Assembly: GCA_006384855.1 (NCBI GenBank)
Contig: VCJN01002128.1
Location: 20,974-84,973, forward strand
Source of the DNA: Tetraselmis striata
Lineage: Eukaryota > Chlorophyta > Chlorodendrophyceae > Chlorodendrales > Chlorodendraceae
Direction: 5' to 3'
Length of the DNA stretch: 64,000 nucleotides
Shown here: piece after piece, positions 20,183 to 32,297 of the stretch
Position numbering within the stretch: the stretch's first letter is position 1
Layout of the letters: the number at the start of each line of letters is the position of its first letter
Notes under the pieces: model-generated
The model's database searches: none
Told to the model about the DNA's origin: nothing
What the model saw: only the letters and a program-made list of their open reading frames with translations
Translations under genes and position numbers: made by a program

Positions 20183-22563
20183 ATGGCCTGCTTCCGTGCT
20201 GCCACGGCGACACCGGGGGTAACTTTGATTAATGTGCGCGGTACGGGAATCGCACGGAGGCGAGGCCCGACGCTGCGGTCCGCCGCCAGAGCTAATGCCC
20301 AGGACGGCAGTGGACAGCATCCGAGCGGCCGAAAGGGCTCCAGGGTGCCACAGGAGCTGGTATTTGGCGGCGGCGATTCGCTCCCTAACGCCACTCATAC
20401 CAACTTAACTCCGAAATCAACCACGGGCACAGAAGCCGAGCGGAAAGGCGGCGTTTCTGGGACACGTCGACGCTCTCATGCTCGGCGTCCCGTCCGCGAC
20501 AGTACCAAGCAGGTGGGGGACGCTCTCCAACGGTTTAGGGATGCTACCCAAACGGGCGGCTCCCGGGTGCCAGCGCGCCCCGAGGAGCCGATAGCGGAGC
20601 CCTTCGATAGTCCACCCAAAAGGCAGGTTCAGAGGCCCTCGGCGGAGCGACGAGCTGACCGTGACGAGCGCGCAGAGGAGGAGTCATCCACCAGAGTCGG
20701 AAGTACCAGTACCGAGGTGAGGGATGCTTTGAAGCGCTTCCGGGACGCGGCAACTGGGAGACACGAAAGGGAGGGAGCGCAGTACGTAGCACCCGCCGAA
20801 CGCGCGACACCGGATGAGCGCCTCGCAGAGCAGCAGGCAGAGCGGGCGCCAGAGGCGGAGCGAGGGTACCGGAGACCCTCTGCACTGGCTCAAACGCTGG
20901 AGGCATTCCGAAACTCCGTGGGGCTGCAGGACGCACCGACACAAAGGTAGGCAGCTTGGTAGGCACAAAGTTGCTGCAGCTTTCAATGACGGGCTGACGC
21001 AGGTTAGGAGTCATCCAGTGAATCGGCGGCTAAAGCAGGGATTGACCCAGGGCTGGATGGCGCCCTCTCGCGCAGGAATGGGTCCCCAGGGGATGCGATC
21101 AGCGCTTCCGCGCCCAAGGGTGAAGACGATAGCGAGTGGGGCGGTGGAGGCAGTAGTCGGTATGCCGATGATGATGGCGACTGGGGCGGATGGTCGGGAT
21201 TCATTGCCCCATCCAGCACGCGGCGGGACAAGCAGGCGCAAAGCAGCCAGCCACCCAAAGAGAAAGACCGGTGAGCCGTCCTGCATCGCTGGTTTCGCGA
21301 TTGGCGTTTTTATGGGTCAATACTGGGAGCGTCAATGGATACTCCCTCACATTGCTCGGCAACTCCGCCCTGGCCCTGAGATCCGCTATACCGCTCCTGC
21401 CTTCCAGGTCACGAGGGCGGCCAGTGCCACAGGTAGGCAGCGCGCGTGCTTGGCGGTGTCAGGTCACTGACCCGTCCCAAGGCGTTCCTGCTTAGAGCGC
21501 CATGCGTGCTTCATGTGTGTCCTGCAGATAGAGTGGCTATCCGACGAGGAGGTGCAGCGCGTCATCCCCCGAGCCCCGCAGCCTCAGCAGTACTCCTACT
21601 TCCAGGTGCTCGCCATCGCCTGTGCGGTGCCCATGTCTGTGTCATCACCCCGGGGCAGGCGTGGCGCAGGCGTGAAGGCGCATTGCTACTGGGCAACGCG
21701 GCCACTGAATCGCCGTGTTTGCGCTGACAATGACGGGTGGACCGTTGGTGCACAGAGTGACGGCGACATCGTGCAGCGGATGGGCGGCAGCTTCGCCATC
21801 CTCGTCATCGCCGGGGCGTTCACGCAGGCGGCTCCCATCGCAGTCGGCGCGGCGACCTTCCCCTTCTGGGGGCCGCTGGTGCAAGCCACCGCGAGGAACC
21901 TCCCCGTCAGGGAGTTCAGCTGCTGCGGGCTGTGGTTTGCCAACGTCTACGAGGCGGACTGGCAGCCCAACCCAAGCCAGATGTACAGAAACCGCCGGGT
22001 CGCCAGCTACCGGCGGAGCAAACCGCAGTGGCTGATTTCCGTCACGCTGGGGGACGACAGCGGCGCACGGGCGCAGGTTGACCTCGAGGTGGGCTTTGAC
22101 ACGCATCACGTGCCTGCATGTCCGCGGAATGTCCGCGTGCCATGATGCATGATGTGCACAGCCGGCACCGCGCGGCTCTAAAGACGAGGTGCTTTGGACT
22201 GTCGCTGGTGTGGCCAGACCAACTCCCCACCTGGCTCGGTGAAAGTGGGCGACAGAATCGAGGTGCTTGTGGTCAGCCCGGATCAAAGGCTCCGAACATT
22301 CAAGGTGGGGGAGACACGGACACCTCTGCGTCCATGCCGGCGCTTGACTGCGCAGTTGTGGCGCCCCCGCACCTCCTCGGGGCGAATCCCCGGCATCGTC
22401 CGCCTAGTAATAACTGCGCGCTGTGGTGACCTCCGTGCACCAGATCGTGCGGGAGCTGTTTCTGCCGGACAACAAGTTCTGGATATCGGATTACCCTTTC
22501 GTGAATCGCCGCGCGTTTCTCGGTGTCCGCAGAGCTTTGAAGCGACCCCAGAGGTCCCCATGA
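20183..22563 (+). CDS. Plastid-targeted conserved membrane protein, unknown function
   Basis: Exons: 20183 to about 20917 (or 20946), 21008-21270, 21408-21432, 21528-21605, 21777-22088, 22218-22304, 22444-22563, giving about 539 aa. Phases fit throughout if exon 1 ends at 20917; the stronger donor at 20946 does not fit. The first 45 residues (MACFRAATATPGVTL, then Arg-rich) look like a plastid transit peptide. Exon 1 repeats a motif of the type ALQRFRDAT three times. Exon 2 has an acidic DDDGDWGGWSGF segment. Exon 5 has a membrane segment (SFAILVIAGAF and following) and a WGPLVQATARN motif. The C-terminal domain (KVGDRIEVLVVS, then ISDYPFVNRRAF) resembles a family I associate with cyanobacterial and plastid membrane proteins often labelled phosphate permease-like; the function is not known to me. 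Confidence 0.65.
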
Positions 22564-23139
22564 TTGCCCAGCAAGCCACAACCTGCCTCGCCGAAACAGA
22601 CGCTGAGTGCAACGGGGTGACCCGCGACTGGCATGGTCTCGTACGAGACGGGGACGCCAACACAGCAGCACATCGCACCAACCAGGCACCAACAGAAAAC
22701 CGGCGCACGTCGGGCAATGGCGGCCAATGTAACAAGAAAAAGGACAAATTGGCACCCGGCCCAAAACAGCCATGGCGCCGTTTCATGTCATGCAGTTGCC
22801 ATGCTGCACTTTCCCTCTGGACGCGGGCCTGCACATTCTGGATTACAAGGGTTTGTAGGGTTACACGGCATCGGGTGGTGTTACAGAAAAGGGGGGTATT
22901 GTAAGGGCATTCGGTGGCGACTGGCTGACTACACAGTGGTCCCAGATGCGCAGGCGGGGGTGCCCAATCGCCTGGTACTACACTCTACAACAGGCGGCAT
23001 CCATCATCATCACACATGCACCACATCATACACGGGCCACAGGGCAGCCTTGGGCCCAGGGCGAGCCCCGAAGCGGCCCAGATGCTGCATATGCATTGCT
23101 GGTACATATTCATACACGGTCGCAGGTATCGGAGCGGCA

Positions 23140-24903
23140 TCAGTCCGACGCCTGCGACGCCTGCTGGTTGTCTTGCAGCCTGAGGAGCTCATCGCGCAGC
23201 GAGGCCGCCTCCTGCGCAGCGCCGAGGACGGTCAAGGCCAGCATTGACCGAAGCGAGCATGCACAGCAAGTAGCGGCGCCCCGGCCGGCGGCGGAGGAGA
23301 TCCACACGTGCACCGAGGCCATGCCAGGCTTACCATGTAGCGCTCATCATCCAACGCCGTCTCCATGGCCACTCGGATCCGAAACGCGCGGTTGGTGGAC
23401 ATAATTGTGTCTATCTCGTCGCGGATCCTGGCGGTGCAGCAGCCACCGCCGTCAGACCACCACAGCACGCAGGGACACGGCAGGCGGATCAGGCAGAGCT
23501 GACACGGGCGGCATACTGCGCTGCGTCGTCGTAGCGCTCCTGCTGCACCGCCATCTCCAGCTTGATCTTGTGCATGACGGTGGGGTCGCTGAACTGAAGA
23601 ATGGCCTTGCGCACGCTGTGGACAATCTCGCCCGTGGTCTCCTCACGGTGGCTGGCAGCGGCTTGCGCCATCTTCGATGCCACTTCCTGCGGGGCAGACG
23701 ACATCCGCGCCGTTGAGCCATCGGGCAGACGGCAAGGAACACAGCCCATCAGGCTCAGGCACAAACAAGGAGTGTCACCTTGTTCACATAGATGACCGAC
23801 TTGAATCGCACAGCCATATTCAACGCGTCGGAGGGGCGCGCGTCCAGGACGACCTCCTCAGAGACACCGTTCTCCGTCTTGAGGTAGTGGATGCTCGCAT
23901 GGTACGTGTTGCCAACCAGCGCAGTCACGCACACCTTGCTGACCTGCGCCAGGCACACCGGATGCCAGAGCCGTATTAGATTCAGGGGCGGGGTGTGCTC
24001 GATCGCGGGCGGTGCCTGGCACCAGGGGCAGCGCTGCTGGCTGGGCAGGCTGGTGTGTGCCATTGGGGATGCTGCTCACCCGGTAGCCCATTGCCTCCAC
24101 CGTATTCTTCATCAGGTCATGGGTCATGGGTCTGGCCTGGAAAGAGAATGGCACCGGGAGGGATTCAGGCTGCAGGGTTCCACATCCACGCAACAGGGGC
24201 CACACGCAAGGCCGGGGAGGCCGCATGCTGCGCACCGTCCGTTGCTGGTTGATCTCCTTGACCAGAGCTGCGGTCTCAAACTCCCCTGCAGCGCCGGTGG
24301 AGGGGATGCTAGGCATCAGAGAGCGCTCCAGGGAGGGACAGGCAATGTGATCAGGAGGAGCGGCAATGCCGCGCTTCTGTGTGTGCGAGTAGGAGGGCGG
24401 AGGGGGGTCTTACCAACATACACAGTCATTTCCTTGTCGCTCTCGGCTAGCTTTAGGACCATCTGGTGACCATACTCCTTGGTGTGGCGGACTGTTGTAT
24501 GGTGGAACCCCGTGGCAATGGAGGAGGGCGGCGGAACCGGGGGGGGGGGGGGGGGGGGTATTATCAGGACCTGATGAAATGCCAACAGTTGCAAACAGGC
24601 ACAGAGGCTATCGCAGTGCAATCAGTTGGGCCGAAACGTACCGTGTGCGATCTTAGCTTCCACATAGTTGCTGAGGTCAAAGGCCTGGTGGTCCGGCTGT
24701 TGGCTAGCCAGAACTTCCACAGACCGGTGGGCGTGCTTGCTGCAGATTCTTGGGCACCTGAAGGCAGCCCCTGAAGGCACAGGAGGACGCACCAGCTTGC
24801 GCGCACGGCTGGCATGAGCAGAGGCGGCTCGCGCCGGCCTCTGAGCACACGTCGAAACCCCACCTAGGGCAGCAACCCTTTGGACAGCCAGGACGGTCGC
24901 CAT
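23140..24903 (-). CDS. DUF151 bifunctional nuclease-like protein with two UVR motifs (plant BBD type)
   Basis: Eight exons, all in phase: 24642-24903, 24414-24491, 24236-24285, 24080-24136, 23779-23943, 23517-23686, 23334-23427, 23140-23211, giving 315 aa. Residues 1-60 are Ala/Arg/Ser-rich and probably an organelle leader (MATVLAVQRVAALGG). The DUF151 (bifunctional nuclease, BFN) domain covers about 85-210 with VYVGEFETAALVKEINQQ, then PMTHDLMKNTVEAMG and the signature DARPSDA near 183-189. Two UVR motifs follow: LEMAVQQERYDDAAQIRDEI (about 247-266) and ALDDERYMEAASLRDELL (about 281-298). DUF151 plus UVR is the architecture of plant BBD proteins, which are reported to have RNase and DNase activity; that activity here is inference. 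Exon 6 uses a GTATGC donor, chosen because it restores the UVR motif. A G tract lies in intron 1. Confidence 0.88.
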
Positions 24904-25069
24904 GCTGCTGTGCCTTGGATTATGGAGTGGTATCTGCAGCAAAGGGCCAGGCACTCTCAGAAAAACCGGCCGGCTGTGCCTGTGATGCGAGGTCGAGTGG
25001 TGTCCGCGTACTTCAATATTCTGCATGTGCCGCTTCAGACGTGTGGGGTGTTGCAACCCATGTGAAAGC

Positions 25070-25486
25070 GGCACGTGACCTCCCCCCGCCGGCCGCTTTC
25101 TTTGCTGTTTGCGCGCCCGCGGCCCTCTCAAAGTACACCAACCGCACTACCCACCCCGAAACGCCACGACGACTCGTACGCGCTGTACATCCGCTACGAG
25201 ATATTCCGAGCCAGAGCGGCGACTGGAATGCGCGTGGGCTTGAGCAGGACAGCGGTGTCGCGAATGTCACGGGCGAGCCGGGAATTGCGCGTGAGCGCGT
25301 TTGGTGAGAGCGCTCGGCTGTGGCGGGTGACCAGCGATAGGGTGCAGAGGTGCGGACGACCGGGCGGACGACGGCAGGCCAGTAGGAAGGGCCGCCGGCG
25401 CAGCTGCTAGACGGAGGTACAGAACTATCGTACCGACGCTCGCTTTCCTGCCCGGTGGAAGGTTTTGTTCTTTGCTGTGTGTGTGT

Positions 25487-25518
<32 letters not shown>

Positions 25519-28110
25519 ATGGTTGCCGGAACGGCGCGCTACAGCAGACGACCTTCCACCTCGTTCAGGGTATAGGTTGAGGAGAGACGGGAACAAGGCC
25601 CGCTGCCGCGAGCGTTTCAGCTGGAGCAAACCGGCGACACTTCTCAGTTTGCTCGCGTTGCGGCAAGCACAGGCGCGGGCAACCACTTACCGAGGCGCGT
25701 GACCCTGCCTCCCGTAATGTTGTTTGGGGGTTGCTGAACCGACGTGTGAGGGAGGGGGAGACAGGACACGTCAGAGTAATTCGCTCAGGATGACCGTGCG
25801 GTGGGGCGCGCGCTCCCCACTCCAGTACCAGTAGCAAGTCGCTAGGTACCTGTAGCGGCCGCGCTCGTCGCCCGCTGTGCTGCTGGTCTGTCACCCATCC
25901 TCATTGCATCAGCACAGAGTAAGCAAGCACAGAGTAAGCACAGAGTAAGCACCGGTAGTAACCTTACAGGGTAAGGATTACTGCCGGTACAAGCAACATT
26001 TAAGGATTTAATCCTTACATCTGCTGCTAAGTACAGCGGCTTCGCCGCTCTGAGAATTTAAGGGGGCTGGAGTGGGCCGTTTATTATCCCTTTATATACT
26101 GTTCATCCATTCGCAGCATATACTGTTGTATACTAGCAGGGGTCACTAGTGACCCCTGATACTAGTACAGATTTCGTGTGTATATATATAAATTGTGTAT
26201 ATACGCGTGATGCATCATAGCTGACGCGTGATATGTAGCATTTTAGTAGGCACTTCCGATTTATTGTTATGTTTTATGTCCCCCCCCCCCCCCTTAACTT
26301 TACCCCCCCTCAACTATCTTTTATTAGGTCTGACAGTAATTAGTAGAACACGCCCTCGGCTACATAAAAACTCCCACTGGCATGACTTTTTTGAACCCTT
26401 TCAATGCATGGGTGTGTGCATGAAGTTGTTCCCTGCCATATGCAAGCATAAAACGGAGAGGGGGTGGGGCACTTTTTGGAACCATCAACAAATTACCGTC
26501 AGCATCAAGGCAGTTCAACCATATATATGGTGGCCCTATCCACCTTTCCATGTAGTGCTATGCTGCCGCTGACCTGCTATATGTCGTTGTTACTTGCTTC
26601 TACTATTGTGGCTGCTGTGCCGCCGTTATTTGCTCACCCCAACTACGCAATGTTGCATGCCTATGTAGGTAATGCAGCTTCTCAACATAATTCATTCGCC
26701 GTGGCGCCCCTCACGAGCACCTGGTACCCGGCGCGCTCACAGGTTTTGCAAAGTGGCAAAACTGTGTTGTAGGCAGCACCTCAGCATCAATGAGGCGGCC
26801 TCCATCATCATCACCTGCCCATGAGCGCAATGCATGATTAGTGGGCGCAACATAGCATGGCATGCATTAGGATAAGGCATCCTGGGGCAGAAAACGAGGC
26901 AAGAAGGGGGTGCAGAGATGGCAGCAAGCCTCACTTGATGACCCTGCATACACGACGCATAATAAGGTGGGCCGGGATGTACTCTCAAGCGGGGTTCTTC
27001 TTTTTGTGCGTGTAGTACTCAGACAAGCTCCACTACGGCGGGGGCAGCACAGGTCATGCAGTAATCGCGCAGGCAAAGGAAGCATAATGAGGATGATCCT
27101 CATCCAGGGGTTGCATGTCCCACATGAAGATGTCAGAGTTCTAGGCACTTGCATGGCCATTACGGTATCATTTACCTGGATGATATAGATAACGTTGCCG
27201 GCGCACGCGGTGCGGCGGTGAGAGACCTAGCTCAGGCCACCAGCCGCCCAGCACTGCTTAAGTACTGAAATGAAAGTTTCGACCCCAAATTAAATGCCCC
27301 CCTCTCAGTTTCTCCGGAAATCCGGTGCCTAAAACATATCTTTTAATCCTGACTGCCTTATATAACAATGAATTTGACGTCCCTATTTTGACGAGGTTCA
27401 AAATAAATAACATAAACCTGTTTATGTGGTTTCCGCTCAACAATTTAACTATGCTAGATAGTGCGACTCGGTCTGTAAGTAGTTTCAAGAAGGGTTGCGC
27501 GGAAGTAACTTAAGTTCAGGCCCTGCCGGCACTTCATGCTAAACTGAATTCAGTTCCGCATGAATTGAAGAATCTCAAAAGGTGGCATGAAGTGCCCGGA
27601 CTGAAGTGCCCCTAGAAAATTTCATCATAACGCTCCAAAAAACTCCAGGCGGACGCGAAGCTCGATCTAATGCGTAGAAAACCGATGAGAATCGCACCGT
27701 GCCACACCAATTGGCCGTATCAAGAATTTGACACTGACGATTTGTCGGTATGGAACGGCTGTTGTGCTGAGATTAAGTACTATTCGTTTTAATTTAAATA
27801 TTGCGCCGACTGTATGATCTAAACTAGTTCATGGGGTGTCCTCCTTTCCTAACCGCTTTTCCGGCTACATGTGCTGCTAAGTGGTACGGGTTGCTAGTTC
27901 ACCCGCTGTTGCGCCTTTATTGGGTTCAACACGAGTATAATTTAGACATAAATGCAGCCGCAATAGCTGAGCCTTCCATCTTCCAGTAACGCAGCGATTA
28001 ACTGCCTTGTAACTTGTTGCGAGCAAGGTCACATGCTGTTTCAAGACCACACCCGGCTCAACATCATTGTGTTTAATATCATTCGTACGTCCGTGCGTCA
28101 CTACCACATA
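25070..28110. other. Intergenic region with repeats, no firm gene
   Basis: Holds G/C tracts (about 25490-25519 and 26281-26293), a short duplicated CACAGAGTAAGCA phrase near 25913-25950, a GGTACCTGTAGCGGCCGC phrase near 25846 that recurs in part near 37798, and an AT-rich zone (27250-28000). Short open frames at 26360-26551 (-) and 26867-27160 (-) have no recognisable product. Confidence 0.5.
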
Positions 28111-28112
28111 TA

Positions 28113-30770
28113 TGCCAGATGGAGAAGAACCCGTCGTTGAGCCAACGCTTGAATCGCTAGAAGTAGACGTGAAGGCTCATTCAGGCTACAGTGCTGCGCG
28201 AGCTTGCAAAAGCGTTAGCTCAATTGACGGCTCGTGATCGTGTTGTTGGTGGAGACGGAGCACATCATGGCTCTAGTTCCGGGCAGCGCGTCGCAGGACA
28301 GCAGACATGCAGCGGGGGAGCCGCAGAGCGCCCCGACTTGCTAGGGCTAGCCCAGAGCGGCCGTGTCGGAGCAAAATCCACGAGTGACGAGGACGACTAC
28401 CTCGCGGTTCCAGAGCTACCGCAACGAGCAGAGCATGTTTACGAGGCCGTTCGACAAGTCAGCCGAGTGCCTGGGCTCTTTCCCCTAAGTACCGACCGAC
28501 ATGACGAACGACTACCTGAAGCATGATGACCGGCGTCTGCCAGCCCAGGAGGAGTATCTTTGAATGCCGTGTTTTGGGGCCCTAATGGCTACTGTTTTCG
28601 TGGCTCTCGACGAGCTGCTGCCTTATTACGTCCATGCTGCTAAGCAAGACTTAAGGCCAGGCCAGCGACAAGGCGTTTCGCTTTCATGTGCGGCCGCGAA
28701 GGTGAGCACGAGTGACGGTGTGGGGCGCCTTTCGGCGGGGCAGATGCTGGCGCATTGCGAAGTCACTACCTTTCGGTGACCGCCGCACGATGAACCCTAG
28801 CATCTCAACGGCGGGATGAGCGCCGTGTGTCCGGACGCGTTGGGGAGTTAGCCCCGCCGGGCCCCCGACCGCTTGGATACGCCCTCCATGCGCACGCAGC
28901 TGTCCCTCTTAGTCCAGTTCGGCGGCCTCGGCATCGGCGATAACGTGGTTATCGCATATGCCTCCCACGTCGGCGCTGCGGCCTTTGTGGTTGGCCAAGC
29001 TGTGACTTTCCTCCGTGCTCGACACGCCATCCTCAGCGACGCCGGCGCGTTCCTTTCCGAGCCGTCAGGCGTATCCAGCCCTCATAGCCTCTACCTTGTT
29101 GGGGCGTCCTCGATTCATCAGGCTTTGGCCTTTCCAACGTTGGTGCCCGATGCCGATGCCAACGTGTCGGCGCCGATGTGGGCTGTCGAGCTTCGCGCTG
29201 CTCATACCCGTGTCGTTTACGAGTTTTGGGACGGGTTGCTCGAGGATCTGTAGCGGGGCCGCCGTTGGCCTCAGTCTGCCTTGAAGTTGCTCCCCTACTC
29301 CAAGCGCTCTCCCGTTGCTAGTGCCGGCTGCTCGGCCGTTGGTGCTCAGCGGGCTTCTGCAATGCGCTCGGCAGCCGACCTCCAAGCTATATCCCGCATT
29401 GCTCGGACTTCCCCTTGCATTCCATGCGGAAAGTCTTGGAGACCCTGAGCCACGGCATCCACACGGTTCCGCCCTTCGCTTGTTGCACGCGCTTATGCAT
29501 GCAAGCGGCCATGATAGCAATAACCACTTCCGGGGCCGCCTCTTACGCTTTGCGACGTTCCTGGTGAATGATCCTCCAGGTGAGGGTCGCCTTGGTGAAG
29601 TCCGTGAGCGTTCCCCTGAGTACTACGATTCCATGTTCCGCGTTGCGGCTTGCCGCAAATCCGCCGGCCTTCTTGCGGGTCATGTCCCCTCCCTCGGCGA
29701 GCCCCGCCCTTGTGATTTTTGCTCCTTCTCGGTACAAGGCGTGCTGGCCCGTTGTGAGGGTTCTGGGATGGAGTTCACTCCTTCGGCTTGATGGGTGGTT
29801 GCGTACGCTGATCACGTGGCACGTTGCTCAAGGGGCGACTCCAATCACGCCGCACACGAGTGGGCGGCACATGGCATTTCCGACGTTTGCCACGACGTTA
29901 AGTCCGCCCTAGGCGTGGGTGTGCAGATCCTCACGGACCCGTCGGTGCTTGTTTCTCTTCCGAAGAGCAGCGACGGCATGCCGGCCGATGTTGGGCTTTT
30001 AAAAGCCGCTTTTTGGGTATGGTGGTATCCGCGGGAACACGGTTGCTCTCGCTCGATACCGCCATTGCCCCTTTCCTCGGCGGGTCAAGCTCGGATCCAA
30101 CGACTGCATTGCGGGCCGCAGAGCGCCACAAAATGCAACAGTATTGACGAGGGTGTCCGAAACGCCGCCGGCATCATGCTTCGCTTTATTTCTTTCGCCG
30201 TGTCCGAGTTCGGTTCGTTGGCCCCGCAGCACGTTGAGGCCTTATTCTTAATGGAGCTCGCACAAGCTAGCCACACGTACACTGGCACAAAAAATCGGCC
30301 AGCTCTTGTCTACGTGGCGCCGCCGTTTCTCCTTGCTCATCAACATGGCGCATGCAAACAACGTTCTCGGCGGGCTTGCGGCGGCGCGCGCGGCATCACG
30401 TGATGGTGCTCCCGCGCACGCGTCATCGCATTGCTTATCATCATATGTTGCTATGACCCGAGTCATCGGCTGCAAGCGCACTCGCCGCGGCTGATGGCCA
30501 GCAACCCCTTGGCGGTGGTCCCTAATGCTTTCCTTTTCCCTTTCGTGTGTTTCCCTGGTCGTTCCTTGGCTTTCATTGTTTCCCTGGACCCTTTGGTTCC
30601 CTTGGCGACTTGGTGACTTCCTGATTCTCATGCATGGCTCTTCCTTGGTTATTCTTGGCTCCCTGGCCGGCTTGACCCTTGGTTTCATGCTTATATCTTT
30701 CTTTTGCTGGCAACCTTTCACAATTGCGTTTAGCTCTGTTTTTGGTGCGCATATGTTTATAAAGCACTGA
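28113..30770 (+). mobile_element. Truncated non-LTR retrotransposon, 3' part (copy 1)
   Basis: From about 28870 to 30420 broken frames follow the C-terminal pattern of LINE-type polyproteins. There is an FGGLGIGDNVVIAYASHVGA segment, then a CDFCSFSVQG cysteine pair, then DHVARCSRGDSNHAAHEWAA and PADVG. The 3' untranslated part (30490-30700) is rich in TTCCCTTGG-like words and ends in GCGCATATGTTTA at about 30762. The same sequence lies inverted at 56293-57160. Upstream frames (28113-28530, starting MPDGEEPVVEPTLES) may be the N-terminal product of the same element, but the reverse transcriptase core is missing. The element is internally deleted and frameshifted. Confidence 0.6.
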
Positions 30771-31219
30771 TGCAAGAAAAGGTCAGCTCGCATTTGAAAT
30801 GTACCCCTATACGTGTAGTGGTACCTGGGTGGCTGGCTGGTGTGGATTACAATAAGGCCAGCAATACATACTCGCTGGACGTCAGTAAGGCTGGTACGGT
30901 ACCAGTACTCCGGAAAAAATCAAATTCGCACTGCGCGGAACCGGAGAAGCCTCGCCCAACTGATGGAGCGAGTTGAAACAGACATCAGCAGCAGCGTGCC
31001 CTATCTAGCGCTATGCAACAGTTGCCGCTGCAGGTGAATATCACTGGCAAATCATCATCTTGTGGTCTGATGCTTCTGGTTGACTGGCGGCCACGGCCGC
31101 GGCGGGTATCTTGTTTCCTCTGGCAGTGAGTTGGGCGGCGGTCCCTTGGGGGCGTAGCGACTAGCGTCACGCCACGAGTCTAGATAGATAAGAAGCCCAG
31201 TGTAAGCCTGCACGGCAGC

Positions 31220-32297
31220 ATGTCAGCCTCGCAGGTTCTTCTGGGTCGCTGGGCGAGACGCCGGCCCTGGGCCGCCGCTCCTGCTATCGGAGCGTACAGG
31301 CTGTCCGTAATACGTGGCTCATCGCGGCGTCGAAAGGAGCTGAGGAGGTCAGACCGACCGGGGGCAGCGAGCGACTCCACCCGCAACCTTATGATCGAAT
31401 GGCGTGCCATTCGAACAGCGTACTTGCAAGAGCTGATGCATTTGCAGCCGGACAGCGTGGCTCTGAGCGACGGTTCGCCGCCAAGCTGGCCACACCTGTG
31501 CCAGAGTTCCAAGCTGTCCGTGCACTGGATTGCAGTCCAGCAGGTGAGCGCCGCTGGGAGTCCTCCGATTGCGGTGGAAGGTGTGCTGTCACTGGGAGCC
31601 GGCTGCATGCCCAGCTGTAGAAGCCGTGCTGCTTCCCTGGCGGCCCCTGACCATGCATAACGCCCACCCGCAGGCACAGGAAGACGGCCCGGCCGTCATG
31701 CGCCTAGCCCCGCGGCCAGTCGTTCCACAGGACGACCAATGCGCTGGCGTCATTGAGGCCATCACCTCCCAGAAGCCGGTTCCTGTGGAGGAAGGCCGGT
31801 CCTTCAGTGGGTGCGAGATGCAGCACGGGCAATGGAGGAACTACCTCGTCGGCGTCATTGGTGAGCTCTCCTTGGACGACGACGAAATGATGTGGCCCAA
31901 CCAGGTGCGCCGCTCAGCGGCACCGATTCGCAGGGCGCCCCATGCGCCAACTGCGTGTCCTCCCCCACTCACACATACATGCTGTCAGCTGCTAGATGTG
32001 CCACTGCTTGCACCGCGATGATTATGCAGCACATGCGCAGCTCTGTACTCTACCACGTCAAAGAGTTTATGTTCAAGCAGGCTGCATGCCCCCGGCCCTC
32101 CCCCTGGAGCCCGAAACATGCGCCAGCCAGGCAGGGAACTTGATCGCCGGCTCATGTCAGGCGGGTGTGCCGTTTTGCCATGGCATGGGGCGCAGGTGTT
32201 TCACGGCCATCGAACGCAGCGGAACTTGCGAGACATGGCGGATCTGGCGCGGTTCCTGTCCGACATCCGACAGGTTGGGCCCAGACCGCCCACGTGA
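31220..32297 (+). CDS. Four-exon gene, unknown function (235 aa)
   Basis: Exons 31220-31543, 31674-31904, 32030-32080 and 32196-32297 join in phase 0. The N-terminus (MSASQVLLGRWARRRPWAAA) is basic and could be an organelle leader. Exon 2 is acidic with GQWRNYLVGVIGELSLDDDE; exons 3 and 4 give SSVLYHVKEFMFKQ and HRTQRNLRDMADLARFLSDI. The third intron appears to start with GC instead of GT (CAG/GCTGCA), which is the weakest point of the model. I do not recognise the family. Confidence 0.55.
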
